The notes beneath the pieces were generated by a model. That model was not told the origin of the DNA. It made no database searches and saw only the letters and a list, made by a program, of their open reading frames with translations. The translations under genes were made by a program, and so were the position numbers. Shown in pieces: positions 46,501 through 55,591 of a stretch of 64,000 nt of DNA; position 1 is the stretch's first letter, and every line of letters starts with the position of its first letter. This DNA is from Treponema medium (GTDB lineage: Bacteria > Spirochaetota > Spirochaetia > Treponematales > Treponemataceae): assembly GCF_017161265.1 (NCBI RefSeq), contig NZ_CP031393.1:434001-498000 (forward strand). Reading direction: 5' to 3'.

Positions 46501-47993
46501 GTTATACTCGCTGGTTTTACGTCAAGGTTTTCGAGAGATTGTTGTAATCTTTCTATTTTATCTTTTAAGGCAATTGCCATTGGTTTTGTCGACTCAATTT
46601 CCTGAATAATAGCATCGGTTGTCAATTCTGCCGCACCGTCTAAAAAGGCTTTTTCTATTGCATTTAAAATAACACCTTCAATATCTGCACCGGTGTATTG
46701 TTCAGTTTTATTAGCTAACTTTTGCAGATTAATACCATTATGCAGTTTATTCCGTTTCTGAAGATGGAGTTTGATAATTTGTTCCCGTTCTATTTTATTG
46801 GGAAAATCTACAAAGAAAATCTCATCGAACCGTCCTTTCCGTAGAAATTCAGGAGGTAATGTAGAAATATCATTTGACGTTGCAACAACAAATACTGAAG
46901 AATCTTTTTCTTGAAGCCATGTTAAAAAATAACCGAATAAGCGTGTCGTTACTTCATGACCACGTTCACTACCGACACCGGAAAAAGCTTTTTCAATTTC
47001 ATCAATCCATAAGACAGTCGGGCTAATAGCTTCTGCAATACTCAACGCACGACGCATATTTTCTTCACTTTCTCCGATATATTTTCCGAGTAGTTTTCCA
47101 ACATCAAGCTGTAAAAGCGGAATATTAAAAAGATTTGCAGTTGCCTTTGCGGTCAAACTTTTACCACATCCGGGCATTCCAACAATGAGAACTCCCTTCG
47201 GAATTGCTACGCCGTATTGAATTGCTTGCTCCAGTTTTTTAAAAATTTCAGCTTTTTTCTTTACCCATTCTTTTAAATTTTCAAGTCCGCCGACAGCCTC
47301 CATATCATCTTGATAATGCATAATTTTTAACATCCCTGTTTTTTTAATGATATGCTCTTTTTCGCCACGAATAAATTCAATATCACTTTCTTCAAGAGCT
47401 CCGGATTGTTGATATGCAAGTGTCAATATTTGCCGTATTTCAAACTCACTAAACCCCTTAAGATGAGAAGCAAGCGTTAGCATTACTTGTTCTCTAATCT
47501 TAATCCCAACATCATTTGCAAAGTTTTTAATAATAGAGATACAGATATCTTTATCCGGTAGCGGAATTTCATACATTGTAATGAGTTTTTCCAATTCAAC
47601 AGGAATGACTACTTTTGTTGAAACGATAAAGACAGTGGTACAATATTGAGCATCATTCATTACACGTAGTGCAATTGATTTCAAAAGTGCAATAATTTTC
47701 GAATTTTCAAGTTGGTGATGAAAGTCTTTTAGTACAATAAAATTCTGCTCATCGGTATTCTCAAGTAAGAGGCTTAAAAAATTTTCTGCTGTCCATTGTC
47801 CACTCATAGGAAGTTTTGTTTTTGTATTAACGTAGCCAGTTCCTTCGTTAAACTCGTATATTTTTGCGCATATATCTTTATTGATATTTTCCAACATCAT
47901 ATCAAAAGCATGAAAATCACAAGTATTAATATAGAGGATTGGAATATTGGCATCAATATATGAACTTAACGTAAGATTGTTTTTTTTATGCAT
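46497..47993 (-). CDS. AAA+ ATPase, Ycf46-like
   Basis: 498 residues. The N-terminal half (1-230) is a degenerate ATPase-like domain without a P-loop. The C-terminal half is a full AAA+ module: Walker A GMPGCGKS near 268, Walker B LWIDEIEKAF near 325, sensor VVATSNDIS, arginine finger in FLRKGRFDEI, and the lid GADIEGVILNA. This two-part build is that of Ycf46-type ATPases, whose role is unknown. The preceding gene stops 1-2 nt before its ATG. Central gene of the island operon; probably remodels or assembles its neighbours (inference). Confidence 0.85.
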   Translation of the reverse strand: MHKKNNLTLSSYIDANIPILYINTCDFHAFDMMLENINKDICAKIYEFNEGTGYVNTKTKLPMSGQWTAENFLSLLLENTDEQNFIVLKDFHHQLENSKIIALLKSIALRVMNDAQYCTTVFIVSTKVVIPVELEKLITMYEIPLPDKDICISIIKNFANDVGIKIREQVMLTLASHLKGFSEFEIRQILTLAYQQSGALEESDIEFIRGEKEHIIKKTGMLKIMHYQDDMEAVGGLENLKEWVKKKAEIFKKLEQAIQYGVAIPKGVLIVGMPGCGKSLTAKATANLFNIPLLQLDVGKLLGKYIGESEENMRRALSIAEAISPTVLWIDEIEKAFSGVGSERGHEVTTRLFGYFLTWLQEKDSSVFVVATSNDISTLPPEFLRKGRFDEIFFVDFPNKIEREQIIKLHLQKRNKLHNGINLQKLANKTEQYTGADIEGVILNAIEKAFLDGAAELTTDAIIQEIESTKPMAIALKDKIERLQQSLENLDVKPASIT

Positions 47994-47994
47994 A

Positions 47995-48909
47995 TTATAC
48001 CTCCATGTAAATGATTTTTATATCTTGGAATTCATCATCATCGTATAATTCATCGTCATATTTCTCATTTGCTAGTATCTGTACTAAGACTTCATCCGAA
48101 ACATTGTTTGCATCTCTTTTCGGAAGATGCTCTCTTTCTATAATTTGATCTAGTCGTGTATCAAAGTCTAATTTTTCTTTTTGTGTATAGAGTGGTTTGT
48201 AAAAAAAACCTTTAAAAAATAAGAATTGTCCATTTATATCCTGAGGACATAAAATTTTCTCATCTTGTTTACCTTTTATATTTATATTTGATACACTCAG
48301 AATCATGATTTCTTTATCAAGATAACTGTCAATCCATTCATCTTCATCAATATAATCTTCATATATTTTGAAGTACTTTAAAATATCAGAATCACAATTT
48401 TCAGGTATTTTTTGAAATTGTACAGCAACCTTATTCGATACTTCACTATCCCTCTGTAAAAGATATGTGCGTGTTATTTTATTCATCAACAAACCATATA
48501 CAATAAGCGGATAAACATCTTTAACTTCAAGAAAAAAACTTTTATAATTTATTGAAAAATAATTTATATAGTTTTCTACCATCTCTGTAATAGCTGTTTT
48601 TATATACTCAAGATCGTTCGCATGTTGTATTATAGTTTTTTTTAAGCTTTCATACGATTGTTGTTCAAAAGAAATATTAAATATTGTATACAACGATTCG
48701 ACTAATGTTTTATTGTCGATATATATCAATTGCCTAACTTTTTCTGCATAGTCATCATACTGATAGACTTGAAGCCATTGTAATAATCGACCATTATTAT
48801 AGTATTCTATCACAGTATTAGTACAAAAATTCTCTTGAAGCTTTTCTATACTGCGTATCTCAATGCCGTTTATGAAAAGCGGAAATTTAAGATTAGTTTT
48901 ACTTCGCAT
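47995..48909 (-). CDS. Unrecognised protein, paralogue 2 of a tandem pair
   Basis: 304 residues from the ATG at 48909 (GGAGAT 6 nt upstream). Shares with the 284-residue upstream neighbour an N-terminal module with NGIEIRSIEKLQENF, GRLLQWLQVYQYDDYAEK, a middle YPLIVYGLLM and the C-terminus KIIYMEV. A longer acidic C-terminal insert (about 255-300) is extra. No catalytic motif recognised. One nucleotide separates its start from the stop of the paralogue; the shared tail codes ATGGAG, which doubles as SD of the next gene. Confidence 0.7.
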   Translation of the reverse strand: MRSKTNLKFPLFINGIEIRSIEKLQENFCTNTVIEYYNNGRLLQWLQVYQYDDYAEKVRQLIYIDNKTLVESLYTIFNISFEQQSYESLKKTIIQHANDLEYIKTAITEMVENYINYFSINYKSFFLEVKDVYPLIVYGLLMNKITRTYLLQRDSEVSNKVAVQFQKIPENCDSDILKYFKIYEDYIDEDEWIDSYLDKEIMILSVSNINIKGKQDEKILCPQDINGQFLFFKGFFYKPLYTQKEKLDFDTRLDQIIEREHLPKRDANNVSDEVLVQILANEKYDDELYDDDEFQDIKIIYMEV

Positions 48910-48910
48910 A

Positions 48911-49765
48911 TTATATCTCCATGTAAATGATTTTTGCATTAGCACTCTGTGAAGTATATGCTACCCCATTAAAGATACGAAATGAACCGTTTATATGGTC
49001 AGTGTTATATACTTGATGTCGTAGTGCACATACTTCACTGATAGAACAGCCTTCTATATAAAGAATCATCACTTTTTTAGTTGATACTGTCATCGATTTA
49101 CCATTCGTGGAGTTACCATGAAAAATCTTACAATATCGCCATCGTATTGGTAGTTGGAACATGGACAATATTGGTTTGAATAGCAAAGGCAAATCTGAAT
49201 ATTTATCTTCGATATCCGGCATAAATTTCATAGCACTTGGAACATCACAATAATTTTTCTTAATTACAGTTGAAATAGTTTTATTTTTGTACAGCAGATA
49301 TTCTCTTGTTTTTTGATGCATTAACAGACGGTATACAATGAGCGGATATGTATTATTAATTTCATGAAAAAAGTTTTTATAATCCTCAGCAAATTGCTCT
49401 ATATATTTTTCTTCTATTAAAGTTACTGATTTTTTAAGTCTTTCCATATTATTTGAATTAGTCTTCATGGTTTCTTTTAGCGCAGTGTATTCTTTCTGTG
49501 CAGTATATTTTTTTACCATATCGGAAGAAAAACCGAATATGCTAGATATATCTTTTGCTTTTTGCTCTAAATGAGCGCTATTATCCATCTGCTGCAGTTT
49601 TTTTGCATAATCATCATATTTTCGAACCTCAAGCCAGCGGAGCAATCGACCGTCTTCATATAATTTCAATACATCGTCAATATTAAAATTAGTTTTTAGG
49701 TCTTTAATAGTGCGACAACTTTTTCCATTGACAATTAAATTGAATTTAATTTCTTTTACCATCAC
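48911..49765 (-). CDS. Unrecognised protein, paralogue 1 of a tandem pair
   Basis: 284 residues. N-terminal module NGKSCRTIKDLKTNFNIDD, GRLLRWLEVRKYDDYAKK (about 38-55); helical middle with YPLIVYRLLMHQKTREYLL; C-terminus KIIYMEI. Homologous to the next gene along its whole length, so a duplication. No transmembrane helix. Starts 25 bp after the 362-residue gene. Function unknown; physically linked to a Ycf46-like ATPase. Confidence 0.7.
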   Translation of the reverse strand: MMVKEIKFNLIVNGKSCRTIKDLKTNFNIDDVLKLYEDGRLLRWLEVRKYDDYAKKLQQMDNSAHLEQKAKDISSIFGFSSDMVKKYTAQKEYTALKETMKTNSNNMERLKKSVTLIEEKYIEQFAEDYKNFFHEINNTYPLIVYRLLMHQKTREYLLYKNKTISTVIKKNYCDVPSAMKFMPDIEDKYSDLPLLFKPILSMFQLPIRWRYCKIFHGNSTNGKSMTVSTKKVMILYIEGCSISEVCALRHQVYNTDHINGSFRIFNGVAYTSQSANAKIIYMEI

Positions 49766-49790
49766 TATTTCTCTTCTATATCAATTGGTA

Positions 49791-50879
49791 CTAAGCAAAA
49801 AAACGATGCCAACCGGCTTTAAAATTCTCCCAGCCATCTCTGATAAAGTGTCCAGTTTTTTTAAGTCCTTCACCGATATATTCAATACCTTTTCCTGCAA
49901 TATTACCTATAGTTTCTCCGGCCTTAGCTATTACTGCTTTAGTTACTTGTTTTGCTAAACCGGCAGCTGTTTCTCCAAACACTTTTCTCACTTTATTTTT
50001 AATATACTCACCAGCCTTTTCTCCTAATTCTTCTGAAACTCTTTTGCATTCCTGTTTGACAAGCACTACTGTACTACTTACTATTCGGTCAATCAAATAA
50101 TCAACCGCATCAAACAGGCTCATTTCTTTTTTACCGACTTTATATGCGGTTTTTATTTTTGTAAGATTCATATCAACGATTGATGCTATCTCATCATCAC
50201 TGATGCTTTGCATTGGTAGAGGCAGCTGCTTTTTTTCACGGGCTATAGCTACTGCAATACTAATTGCTTTTTTTGTCGATGAATCTATCGGTGAATCAAG
50301 AGGCGATTCAAAGTATTGCTTTAAAAGCGGATATTCTTTAGTTTTTTTGCTTATTAAAGTTTTATCTTGCCTACATTTAAATGGAGAAAGAAAAAGATTG
50401 TCCATCACTGCCTCTGTCAGCGTCTTTACATATTGCTTAGCATTAAGATCTTCATATAATCCGAGTGATTTATGATCTGCATAAGATATATGAGGTATTT
50501 GTTCTCCATCGTGTTTAGAAATAGCAGATAAAAGCGCAGTATTTGAATCTGCAAAACCGTCAAGTACATAGGGTGTAACGGAAATCATCCCTTCATGTGC
50601 AAAAGAACTATCTATTTCGTTTAATTTTCTGTGGAGCCATTCATTTGTAGTTCTACCTTGTACCTTAAAGGCTTTTAAATCTTGATAGGTTGCATCCGTT
50701 TCATTAATCGTATCGAATATGGTATTGACTATGCGATTTGCTGTTTCTCTATTTATACCTGTTTCTTCTACAACAATACCGGTTAAGCGTTCTAAGGTAT
50801 TTAATCCGGTAAGCGTTTCAGGTGTAATCGTTCTTTCGATATAAGGAGTTAAGTTTTCACAATATTCCAATGCGTCCAT
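49791..50879 (-). CDS. Unrecognised protein with amphipathic, Gly/Ala-rich C-terminus
   Basis: 362 residues. A helical N-terminal half with no known motif (VEETGINRETANRIVN...). The C-terminal 90 residues (AAGLAKQVTKAVIAKAGETI and following) are amphipathic and Gly/Ala-rich, like membrane-active or coiled-coil tails. AGAAGGG lies before ATG and TATAAT about 40 bp upstream, so it probably opens the operon that continues to 46258. Not recognised. Confidence 0.65.
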   Translation of the reverse strand: MDALEYCENLTPYIERTITPETLTGLNTLERLTGIVVEETGINRETANRIVNTIFDTINETDATYQDLKAFKVQGRTTNEWLHRKLNEIDSSFAHEGMISVTPYVLDGFADSNTALLSAISKHDGEQIPHISYADHKSLGLYEDLNAKQYVKTLTEAVMDNLFLSPFKCRQDKTLISKKTKEYPLLKQYFESPLDSPIDSSTKKAISIAVAIAREKKQLPLPMQSISDDEIASIVDMNLTKIKTAYKVGKKEMSLFDAVDYLIDRIVSSTVVLVKQECKRVSEELGEKAGEYIKNKVRKVFGETAAGLAKQVTKAVIAKAGETIGNIAGKGIEYIGEGLKKTGHFIRDGWENFKAGWHRFFA

Positions 50880-51125
50880 AAAAATATCCCTTCTGATTTT
50901 CTATTTTGTTTTATAGCTATATTATACCGAATCCTGCTGAATTATTCGATATATATTTATGTATTACTATAATTCCTACGAAAGTACAATCCGATCTTTT
51001 CTGTATAATATATAAAGATTGTACTATAGCTTATATGTAAATACAAGTTGAAAAATATGCTTTGTCAAAATATTGTACGGACGCTGGCCATCTGTTTCTT
51101 GTGGCAATTTCAGTATAAACCTCCA

Positions 51126-51482
51126 TTACTCTCGATTTGCAGCAAAGTCTTCTGCTACTGCCCAACCTATGGTTTCCGTTACACCTGCAGCAGTACTTGC
51201 ATTGATGATATTTCCTGCAATGGGTATCCATCCGAAAAGAAATTGTGAAACACCTCTTCCAACCATTGTTGCGGTTGCCGTCGCAAGTGTTGCACGAGCT
51301 GCAGATTGAGTTAATTTTTTTCCAAATACTGCACCAAGCGATATAATCATGCCAACCTGAATAGGGATGATAGCGGCATTATCCGAACCAGGTAATTGTG
51401 CTAACCCTGCGCCGATAGCGGCTGCAGCGGCCGATGCGCTATGAATAATTGCATGGCACTTTCCTCTTTCTTCGTCTGTCAT
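51126..51482 (-). CDS. Small membrane protein, DUF697/GTPase-tail-like
   Basis: 118 residues, two hydrophobic hairpin-forming stretches (about 15-55 and 68-110). The pattern IPIQVGMIISLGAVFG, GRGVSQFLFGWIPIAGNIINASTAAGVTE resembles the membrane domain found at the tail of some GTPases and in YcjF/DUF697 proteins. No GTPase is present here, so it may act alone as a membrane effector. Same strand as, and 246 bp upstream of, the operon at 46258-50879. Confidence 0.65.
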   Translation of the reverse strand: MTDEERGKCHAIIHSASAAAAAIGAGLAQLPGSDNAAIIPIQVGMIISLGAVFGKKLTQSAARATLATATATMVGRGVSQFLFGWIPIAGNIINASTAAGVTETIGWAVAEDFAANRE

Positions 51483-51653
51483 AGTATACTCCTTCGTTTT
51501 ACAAAGTATTTTTCTTTGCTCTTATATTATCTTTACCCTTACATACATAAAGGCTTTTATCTACTGTAATACATGATTACCAGTCGGCGACTGCTAGCAC
51601 CGACATCCGTAACTTGTCGTAAGATGCTGTTCTATCACCGTCGAAAATATCTT

Positions 51654-51806
51654 CTACAATGTAGTCTTGTGTTTCATAACTACGATAGAGAAAATAGCTG
51701 CGATATTTTTTTCTATAAAATGGCGTTCGCAGTCATTGCATCGATACATAACCGGATAACCGTTTTTGGGTGCTATAACATTACGGATCATCTTTATTTC
51801 CTCCAT
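51654..51806 (-). CDS. Possible short ORF with one CxxC, probably remnant
   Basis: 50 codons from an ATG at 51806 to 51654, containing YRCNDCERHF. Another short frame upstream, overlapping the end of the WYL gene, carries NCKICA. Both may be pieces of a decayed zinc-ribbon gene. Nothing else is seen in 51483-51883. Confidence 0.3.
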   Translation of the reverse strand: MEEIKMIRNVIAPKNGYPVMYRCNDCERHFIEKNIAAIFSIVVMKHKTTL

Positions 51807-51883
51807 CAGTTATGATAATGGTCGCACAAATCTTACAGTTGACATGGTGTAAACTTTCACCGTAGTCTTCCTCTTGGTTTCTT

Positions 51884-52873
51884 TTAGTTTTGATAAAGCG
51901 ATCGCATCCTTTCTATCTCCTCCCTCACCGCGTGAGCAAGTTCCGGCGGCTCCAATACCCGTACCGATGCACCCTGCCCAAGCACAAATCGTTTTATCTC
52001 TTCAAACTGCGTTGTCTTAAAGCTCACCTCAACGGACTTATCGTCATGTACCCGCACCGTCTGCTCTTCGTTCCAGATATGCTCCTCGGCAAACACTCCG
52101 ACCGAAGAAGAAAAAAGCAACCGTACCGTAAACGGTTCCCGCCGGTTGAGCCACACCCCGACGTTTTTATCAATGTATTGCTCCACCGTAAAACCGACAG
52201 GCAGTTCAAACGGCCTATCTTTCAGTACCTCAATCCCGCTCATCCTACTGAACGAAAAAATCCGCTCTTCGTTTTTATCGACACACCGTCCAATCACATA
52301 CCACGCCCCGCGTTGACATACGATATGATACGGCTCGCACATTCGCGTTGCCGGTTCCGTTTGGGTTAAACTGCGATACCAAAATCGGATTGTCCGCCGT
52401 GTTTTTACACCGGTAAATACCGCCTCAAAAGTCTCCGGACGAATTGCAGGGGATGGTTCCGGGATAAACGTAACAGTATCATCCAGCCATAGCGTATTCA
52501 CCGAAACTGCATCGTCAGGCAGAAGCTCCGTCAATTTTGCAAACACTGCTTTCAGCCGTCCTTCAATCGGCGTGTTACGGTATTGCCGTAATGCTTTCTC
52601 AAATACTGCCGCCGAAAAAAGCTCTTCATCCGTCAAAAACAAACTCTTTAAAAAGAATGTTTCCTGCGTGTATACATATCCGCATTTGCTATGATCATAT
52701 TCAATCGGCGCTTCATACCGATCACGCAAAAATTCAATATCCCGTTCTACAGTTCTCTTACTGACCTCAAATTCTTTTGCAAGGGAGCGTACTGTCGGAA
52801 AACGCTTTGCACGAATCATCTCGTCAATTTTCAACAGCCGCCAAAACTGCACTTTACCTTCTTTTTCGTTCAT
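51884..52873 (-). CDS. WYL-domain transcriptional regulator with N-terminal HTH
   Basis: 329 residues. N-terminal winged HTH of DeoR type (MIRAKRFPTVRSLAKEF, VSKRTVERDIEFLRDR); the WYL domain in the middle (RRTIRFWYRSLTQTEPATRMCEPYHI, WYVIGRCVDKNEERIF) and a C-terminal WCX part (GVWLNRREPFTVRLLF). WYL proteins sense nucleic-acid-related or small ligands and often control defence or toxin genes. The ORF extends 20 codons further upstream; I used the Met before EKEGKVQFW. Oriented toward the accessory operon. Confidence 0.88.
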   Translation of the reverse strand: MNEKEGKVQFWRLLKIDEMIRAKRFPTVRSLAKEFEVSKRTVERDIEFLRDRYEAPIEYDHSKCGYVYTQETFFLKSLFLTDEELFSAAVFEKALRQYRNTPIEGRLKAVFAKLTELLPDDAVSVNTLWLDDTVTFIPEPSPAIRPETFEAVFTGVKTRRTIRFWYRSLTQTEPATRMCEPYHIVCQRGAWYVIGRCVDKNEERIFSFSRMSGIEVLKDRPFELPVGFTVEQYIDKNVGVWLNRREPFTVRLLFSSSVGVFAEEHIWNEEQTVRVHDDKSVEVSFKTTQFEEIKRFVLGQGASVRVLEPPELAHAVREEIERMRSLYQN

Positions 52874-53094
52874 TTCTATGCCTACAAATCCTTTGTATGG
52901 TGCACGTACAGTGTAGCATCCCGACACCGACAAATAGTGTCGGCGGTGAAAGTTTTTTGAGATTTTTATGCTTGTATAGAATAGGTGGTGTTATATTCAG
53001 AAAATCTGAATCGAGAACAGAAGATACTATATAAAATGAAGATTGAACTGTCGGCGGCATATTACTGCCTACCGCTACAAAAGATAGAATTAGT

Positions 53095-53163
53095 GCTGAA
53101 TGCTGAATGCTGAATGCTGAATGCTGAATGCTGAATGCTGAATGCTGAATGCTGAATGCTGAA
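53095..53163. repeat. Heptanucleotide tandem repeat (GCTGAAT)~10
   Basis: Almost ten perfect copies of GCTGAAT in 69 bp, 140 bp left of the insertion sequence. Not a CRISPR (no spacers). The unit length, seven, is not a multiple of three or of the helical turn, so copy changes would alter frame or spacing. The rest of 52874-53389 is AT-rich without a gene. Confidence 0.9.
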
Positions 53164-53301
53164 CCGATAAATTATTATTTATATCACGCTGCTTGTACAA
53201 ACCGCCCTTATGCGGCACAGCGTTTATTTTATATAACATAATGTAATTATACTTCGGCTTTTACCAAAACGCAAGAAATAATTTTTATTGTTTTGGACAA
53301 A

Positions 53302-54473
53302 GAAGAGAGATGGTATCCCCCTTGCCTAAACGAAACCGGTTAGGCAAAATAGATTAAGCCAAATTTACATCAAAGGAGATACCATCGAAATGGATTATTA
53401 CGCATCTTATAAAAACAGTAAAGACCCCTCGTTGTTAAGAAAAGAGTTGGTCAGCTACGCGCTAAAGTACGGCAACAAAAAAGCTGCACAGCACTTTCAA
53501 ACAACCATAAAAACAGTCAGAAAATGGAGAAAACGCTGGCAAGAACAAAAAGGAGTAGGACTCAAAGACCGGTCTAAAAAACCTGAAAAAAGCCCTCGCA
53601 TGATGAAAAAGTATTGGCAATTCAAAATAAAAGCTCTAGCAGAAAAGGCAACCGCAGATAATAAACGTATTAACGGAGTAATGATTAAACGTGAGTATGG
53701 CATTCCTTACTCCCTCAAGACGGTTGTCAAATATTTAAAACAATACTACAAACTCCCGAGCAAAAAAACTCATCGAGAAAAAAAGCGCAATATGCGGGAA
53801 GTTAAAGATAAATATCGTGCATTTGAAAAAATACAGGTAGATATCAAATATTTGGATGATATTCCTGAATTTTATCACGATTTTATGCAGTTCCACTTAC
53901 CAAAATACCAAATAACCGCTCGTTGTATCAAAACAGGGGCTTTATTTATCGGCTACACACAGCAACACAGCAGTACCAGTACCGCCATTTTCATCTATCG
54001 GCTGTTCACTCATCTCAAGCACTATGGCATCAAGCCAGCTGAAATAACAATCCAAACCGACAATGGTACTGAGTTTACTGCTCCATGGAATAGTCTCAAA
54101 AAAACACTTTTTACCAAAGTTATTGAAGTTTCTTTTACTTCTACGCATAAAACCATTCCCGTCGGGGCTAAGACCTATCAAAGCGATGTGGAAAGTTCTC
54201 ATCGGCTTATCGAAGATGAATTTTACGCCTGCCGGTATTTTTCCAGTGCTCAAGACTTTTTGAAACAAGCGCATCAGTACCAGAACCACTTTAACTTTAC
54301 TCGGTTTAATACCTATAAAAACGGCTCGCCCGTACAGCTTTTACAACAGGCTGCACCTCTTATTAACCGCGATGTTTTGAACTTTAAACCCGTTCTGGTT
54401 GACACGTTCTTTCATCTGTATAAAAATGAATTTAGATTGCTTGCCTCTTAGGGCGGGGATACCATCTCTCTTC
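53302..54473 (+). mobile_element. Complete IS481-type insertion sequence (1172 bp)
   Basis: Perfect 19-bp inverted ends gaagagagatggtatcccc (53302-53320) and its complement (54455-54473) enclose one intact transposase gene. Both flanks begin with AAA, which may be a 3-bp target duplication. Marks the accessory island between the WYL regulator and the toxin-like pair. Confidence 0.88.
53390..54451 (+). CDS. IS481-family transposase (DDE integrase core)
   Basis: 353 residues. N-terminal HTH with basic helix (KTVRKWRKRWQEQKGVGLKDRS), then the rve-type catalytic core: first Asp in QVDIKYLDD, second in TDNGTEF, Glu in SDVESSHRLIEDEF. Intact, so probably active. AAAGGAG lies before the ATG. Cuts and joins the ends of the surrounding element. 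Confidence 0.93.
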   Translation: MDYYASYKNSKDPSLLRKELVSYALKYGNKKAAQHFQTTIKTVRKWRKRWQEQKGVGLKDRSKKPEKSPRMMKKYWQFKIKALAEKATADNKRINGVMIKREYGIPYSLKTVVKYLKQYYKLPSKKTHREKKRNMREVKDKYRAFEKIQVDIKYLDDIPEFYHDFMQFHLPKYQITARCIKTGALFIGYTQQHSSTSTAIFIYRLFTHLKHYGIKPAEITIQTDNGTEFTAPWNSLKKTLFTKVIEVSFTSTHKTIPVGAKTYQSDVESSHRLIEDEFYACRYFSSAQDFLKQAHQYQNHFNFTRFNTYKNGSPVQLLQQAAPLINRDVLNFKPVLVDTFFHLYKNEFRLLAS

Positions 54474-54546
54474 AAATCCCATAATTTTTATTGTTTTTAA
54501 AATTTCACTTTTCCAATATCTTCGCGTTAAAAAAATATCAGCTTGT

Positions 54547-54999
54547 TTATTGCAGCGGTGCTCCCTCTTTCCACGATTCAAAAATATACTCACGGGATTG
54601 ATAAAAAAAATCAGTATTATAATTTGAAATTGCCCCGTCAATCCATGACGAATAAACAGAAACCAATGTGTCAACAATAAAATCAATAGATTCGTTCTCT
54701 GCATAAATATCTTCAATAAGGCGTTCGTATACTGCGCCGATTGTCCAATAATCCGGAACTTCATAACGGCACCGTAAAACATTATCAAAGTCTCCGGATG
54801 TTATACTATAAATGGATACAACTTCATCGGCAATTTTTTCAATCGGTTCGCAATGAAGTGCCTCTGCATCTTTATAAAGTCTTTTTATATTGTTTTTCCC
54901 AAGTTGATGTACAAGATTTGAGCGTTCAATTTTGCAGAGGCGGCCGATATATTCCAACAGACTACACACATAAAATAACGAACTATTATTTTTCATCAT
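54547..54999 (-). CDS. Conserved protein paired with a DUF3990 gene (putative antitoxin or partner)
   Basis: 150 residues, helical, with LFYVCSLLEYIGRLCK near the N-terminus and conserved VPDYWTIGAVYERLI. Starts at 54999, overlapping the end of the DUF3990 gene by 14 bp, so the two are translationally coupled. Seen as a frequent neighbour of DUF3990 genes (recalled, not checked). Probably the partner or antitoxin; its own function is unknown. Confidence 0.65.
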   Translation of the reverse strand: MMKNNSSLFYVCSLLEYIGRLCKIERSNLVHQLGKNNIKRLYKDAEALHCEPIEKIADEVVSIYSITSGDFDNVLRCRYEVPDYWTIGAVYERLIEDIYAENESIDFIVDTLVSVYSSWIDGAISNYNTDFFYQSREYIFESWKEGAPLQ

Positions 55000-55450
55000 A
55001 TACCTCGTAAGCCGTCTTGAAAGTTAATGTCTCCAATGCTCGCACTGTATGAAAACTTATCTGATGGGTCGGTTTCTTGAACTTTGCAAGTTCCCAAAAT
55101 GCAGATCGGGAGATTTTACCATCAATGAAATCCTGAACATAATTGAAGATAGTATCGTTCGCCATAGGGCCTTCCACTACGTCATAATCATGAGATTTTC
55201 CTCTCCGGCAGTCAATGATAAAATCAAGCCATTCTTCTGTCATCTCCGGAAAGTTCAACATTTTGAGAGAGAAATTCTGAACATATTCATATTCGTTTAC
55301 TATTCCTTTTCCGGAGAATCTCACTGCCCATCTTTTAGCCTGCTCGCTTATAAGCGTACAATAAAAACCAAAGTAAAAGTCTTTACTATACCGGAGAATG
55401 CGGATTTCCGGGCTTTTTACAACTTCCCTGCTTCCGTGATAAAGTATCAT
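54986..55450 (-). CDS. DUF3990 protein, ADP-ribosyltransferase-like (putative toxin)
   Basis: 154 residues. Opens ILYHGSREVVKSPEI and continues DFYFGFYCTLISEQAKRWA, the DUF3990 pattern; this fold is related to ADP-ribosyltransferases (LYHGS supplies the NAD-site residues). The Met at 55450 has AAAGGA 10 nt upstream; the ORF runs 18 codons further. Coupled to the 150-residue gene. A toxin-antitoxin role is inference. Confidence 0.75.
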   Translation of the reverse strand: MILYHGSREVVKSPEIRILRYSKDFYFGFYCTLISEQAKRWAVRFSGKGIVNEYEYVQNFSLKMLNFPEMTEEWLDFIIDCRRGKSHDYDVVEGPMANDTIFNYVQDFIDGKISRSAFWELAKFKKPTHQISFHTVRALETLTFKTAYEVYDEK

Positions 55451-55591
55451 ACAATAGGTTTCCTTTCTAAATATTATAATTGAGATTTGTCTTTCTGAAA
55501 ACATACTGCATTATCTGTAACCTGAACAACGGTTTGCTTGAACCGGGTGCGGCTTTTCGCCTACGCTCTGTGCCGGAGGTGGTGATTACAT

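Larger units (their letters stand above)
53278..54497. repeat. 17-bp direct repeats flanking the insertion sequence
   Basis: ataatttttattgtttt occurs at 53278-53294 and 54481-54497, in the same orientation, each exactly 7 bp outside the end of the insertion sequence. Too long for the target duplication expected of IS481-type elements and too symmetrical to ignore. Confidence 0.65.

Noticed and set aside
53095-53163. CRISPR-like array
   Set aside because: Uniform 7-bp units with no spacers; a simple tandem repeat.
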